This document shows positions 4,099-5,422 of a stretch of 5,422 nucleotides of DNA, in pieces. The stretch is from Mxb001 sp051007175 (GTDB lineage: Bacteria > Actinomycetota > Actinomycetes > S36-B12). The stretch covers positions 1 through 5,422 of the forward strand of contig JBPCSL010000112.1 of the NCBI GenBank assembly GCA_051007175.1. Direction: 5' to 3'. Both the position numbers and the translations under genes were made by a program. The stretch's first letter is position 1, and each line of letters opens with the position of its first letter. The notes beneath the pieces were generated by a model. That model saw only the letters and a program-made list of their open reading frames with translations, did no database searches and was not told the DNA's origin.

Positions 4099-5390
4099 GC
4101 GTGGGCTCCGGCCGTCGCAGGCTGGGCTGCGGCGAGGACCTGGAGGGCGACCTTGGTCTGCTCGACCTGCTCCAGCCACAGCGGACGCAGGATGTCGATG
4201 CGCCACTCGTGCTCCTGCGCGGCCGTGAGCGGTCCGGCGATCGGCAGAAAGCCGTCGGGTGCGGCCTCGTGCAGGGCGATCATGCGCCTCGCGAGGTCGG
4301 CCTGGATCGGGTAGATGGGCGGCTGCGGGCCGCGGGCCCCGATCATCCCGATGAGGTAGAACTTCTCGAGGTTGAGCGGCACCACGGCTCCGCCGACGCG
4401 CAGGGGCACGCCCTCCTCCGTGACGAGGAGTTCGTCATCGAGGAAGGGCAGCGACGCGTGGAAGCCGGTGGCCCACAGGATCGTGTCGAACTCTCCTGAG
4501 GTGCCGTCGGAGAAGTAGACGGTCCTCCCCTCGAACCTCTCGATGCCCGGGCGCACGGTGATGCGGCCGTGCTGGATCCAGTAGAGGAGCAGGTCGTTGA
4601 CGACGGGCGGGCCGTCGGCGAGCGCGCGATGGTCGGGGATGGGCATGCCCGGGTAGTCCGAGGCCTGGCCGACGGAGACGCGCATCATGAGTCGCGCGAT
4701 GAGGTCCTGCTCCTCGAAGCTGAACTCCTGCATCCACGCGAGCTCGGAGCGCGGCTTGCCGAAGAAGGTCTTGGGCTGGAAGTGGTGGCCGCGGCGGATG
4801 ACGATGTGGGTGTCGAAGTGGTCCTGGGCCGCGTCGACAGCGAGATCGCAGCCGGAGTTTCCCGATCCGACGACGAGCACGCGCCGGCCCTCGATGTCGC
4901 CGGTGTTGCGGTAGGAGCCGGAGTGGATCTGCGTGCCGGTGAACTCGCCGGGCACGTCCGGGATCTTCTGGTCGCGGAGGTGGCCGTTCGCGACGAGGAC
5001 GCCGTCGTACTCGCGACGCACCCCGTCGGAGGTCGTGACCGACCAGCCGGCCGAGCCCAGGGGACCCTCCGTCGGCAGGGGCTCCACGCGCACGACCCCG
5101 GTGTGGAAGGTGATGTGGCGCCGGAGGTCGAAGGCATCGGCGTACAGGTGGAAGTACTCGAGCATCTGGTCGCGGTGGGGGAAGAGGGGCCAGCGCTCCG
5201 GCATCGGGAAGCCCTCGAATCCCGTCACCTGACGCGAGGTGATGAGGTGCAGGGCGTCGTAGTCGTGGTTCCAGTGTCCGCCGATGGTGTCGGACTGCTC
5301 GAAGCAGTCCACCTCGTGACCGGCATCGAGCATGGTCTTGAGCGCGGCCAGGCCGGCGGGGCCGGCTCCGATGACGCAGTACCGGGTCAT
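4095..5390 (-). CDS. Flavin-containing monooxygenase (class B FMO, FAD/NADPH)
   Basis: A 431-residue cytosolic flavoenzyme; the size fits bacterial FMOs and is shorter than most Baeyer-Villiger enzymes. The family uses FAD, NADPH and O2 to oxygenate soft nucleophiles (amines, sulfides) or carbonyls. Visible marks: FAD-binding GAGPAG (8-13) with Glu31 at the end of strand 2, GGHW (37-40), the FMO fingerprint F-x-G-x3-H-x3-Y (Phe150, Gly152, His156, Tyr160), NADPH-binding GSGNSG (175-180), and the ATGF motif (307-310). Tyr160 ends the fingerprint where Baeyer-Villiger enzymes have Trp followed by Pro/Asp, which favours the FMO subgroup. I chose the ATG at 5390, which gives the typical short lead into the Rossmann fold and has GAGG 5 nt upstream; a GTG at 5396 would add two residues. 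It overlaps the SDR start by 4 bp and begins 2 nt after the stop of a possible upstream gene. No transmembrane segment is visible. Substrate unknown. Confidence 0.93.
   Translation of the reverse strand: MTRYCVIGAGPAGLAALKTMLDAGHEVDCFEQSDTIGGHWNHDYDALHLITSRQVTGFEGFPMPERWPLFPHRDQMLEYFHLYADAFDLRRHITFHTGVVRVEPLPTEGPLGSAGWSVTTSDGVRREYDGVLVANGHLRDQKIPDVPGEFTGTQIHSGSYRNTGDIEGRRVLVVGSGNSGCDLAVDAAQDHFDTHIVIRRGHHFQPKTFFGKPRSELAWMQEFSFEEQDLIARLMMRVSVGQASDYPGMPIPDHRALADGPPVVNDLLLYWIQHGRITVRPGIERFEGRTVYFSDGTSGEFDTILWATGFHASLPFLDDELLVTEEGVPLRVGGAVVPLNLEKFYLIGMIGARGPQPPIYPIQADLARRMIALHEAAPDGFLPIAGPLTAAQEHEWRIDILRPLWLEQVEQTKVALQVLAAAQPATAGAHA
4106..4109 (-). promoter_or_regulatory. Shine-Dalgarno (GGAG) that fixes the SDR start
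   Basis: GGAG within the last codons of the monooxygenase gene lies 7 nt before the GTG at 4098, whose GTGA overlaps the monooxygenase stop. It supports the short 261-residue SDR against the longer frame starting at 4206. Confidence 0.6.
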
Positions 5391-5392
5391 GG

Positions 5393-5422
5393 TCACCTCG
5401 CGTGGTCGTGATCGAAGATGTG
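5393..5422 (-). CDS. C-terminal tail of a possible upstream gene (partial)
   Basis: From the right edge the minus strand reads nine codons, HIFDHDHAR, and then TGA (5395-5393), 2 nt before the monooxygenase ATG; the frame has no stop inside the window. Such tight spacing is typical of translationally coupled operons, and the monooxygenase Shine-Dalgarno overlaps this tail. Nine codons are too few to identify a product, and an open frame of this length can occur by chance, so this is a candidate only. Confidence 0.35.
   Translation of the reverse strand, partial: HIFDHDHAR

Noticed and set aside
4099..4206. 36-residue N-terminal extension of the SDR
   Set aside because: It is Pro/Arg/Gly-rich, lies wholly inside the monooxygenase gene, and has no SDR function. 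The GTG at 4098 with GGAG and GTGA overlap is a better start.
3661..4314. Plus-strand open frame across the SDR-monooxygenase junction
   Set aside because: It is antisense to two motif-complete genes, and its Arg/Ala/Gly-rich composition indicates a shadow frame.
4569..5411. 280-codon plus-strand open frame antisense to the monooxygenase
   Set aside because: The opposite strand encodes a complete FMO with all motifs. The plus-strand product is low-complexity Val/Ala/Gly/Glu with no domain and no Shine-Dalgarno.
1..5422. Mobile element, CRISPR, toxin-antitoxin or defence system
   Set aside because: I saw no transposase, integrase, direct-repeat array, terminal inverted repeats or small paired genes. 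All frames with real protein signatures are metabolic or lipid-related.

Overview
The window is GC-rich (by eye about two-thirds G+C). GC-ending codons, GTG starts, very tight gene packing and several apparently leaderless genes point to an actinobacterium (class Actinomycetes). I cannot place it more precisely. I see no rRNA, tRNA, CRISPR array, insertion sequence or phage gene.

Layout, left to right: (1) the first 29 codons of a minus-strand gene, probably a long-chain acyl-CoA synthetase (AMP-forming), running off the left edge; (2) a 107-bp divergent intergenic region holding a four-tract G-run and -10-like boxes for both directions; (3) two plus-strand genes 9 bp apart, an SRPBCC-like protein and a clear SRPBCC (START-like, 'polyketide cyclase/TB16.3') protein; (4) two minus-strand genes, an alpha/beta-hydrolase and, downstream of it, a two-TM 'DUF308-type' membrane protein; (5) a plus-strand PlsC-type 1-acylglycerol-3-phosphate acyltransferase, divergent from the hydrolase across about 50 bp; (6) a minus-strand operon of a class B flavin monooxygenase and an NAD-type SDR dehydrogenase, overlapping by 4 bp, perhaps preceded by a third gene of which only nine codons remain at the right edge.

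Acyl-CoA synthetase, SRPBCC pair and PlsC recur together in actinobacterial genomes (as I recall, the Mycobacterium tuberculosis Rv2182c-Rv2187 region). Together they suggest a fatty-acyl activation, transfer and lipid-handling module, with the hydrolase as a candidate acyl-ester lipase. The FMO-SDR operon looks like a separate oxidative unit (oxygenation plus alcohol/ketone redox) abutting this block; its substrate is unknown.

The window is unusual mainly in its gene junctions. Both convergent pairs overlap by the same 4-bp palindrome CTAG, which supplies both stop codons. Four starts (196, 640, 1784, 2588) sit 6-7 nt downstream of a TANNNT box with no usable Shine-Dalgarno, as in leaderless transcripts; in two of these the -10 box contains the stop codon of the preceding gene. 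Hairpins lie just past the stops of both plus-strand units, inside the coding sequence of the convergent partner. I found no convincing new multi-gene system; the best leads are this regulatory compaction, the G-quadruplex motif and the uncharacterised FMO-SDR pair.
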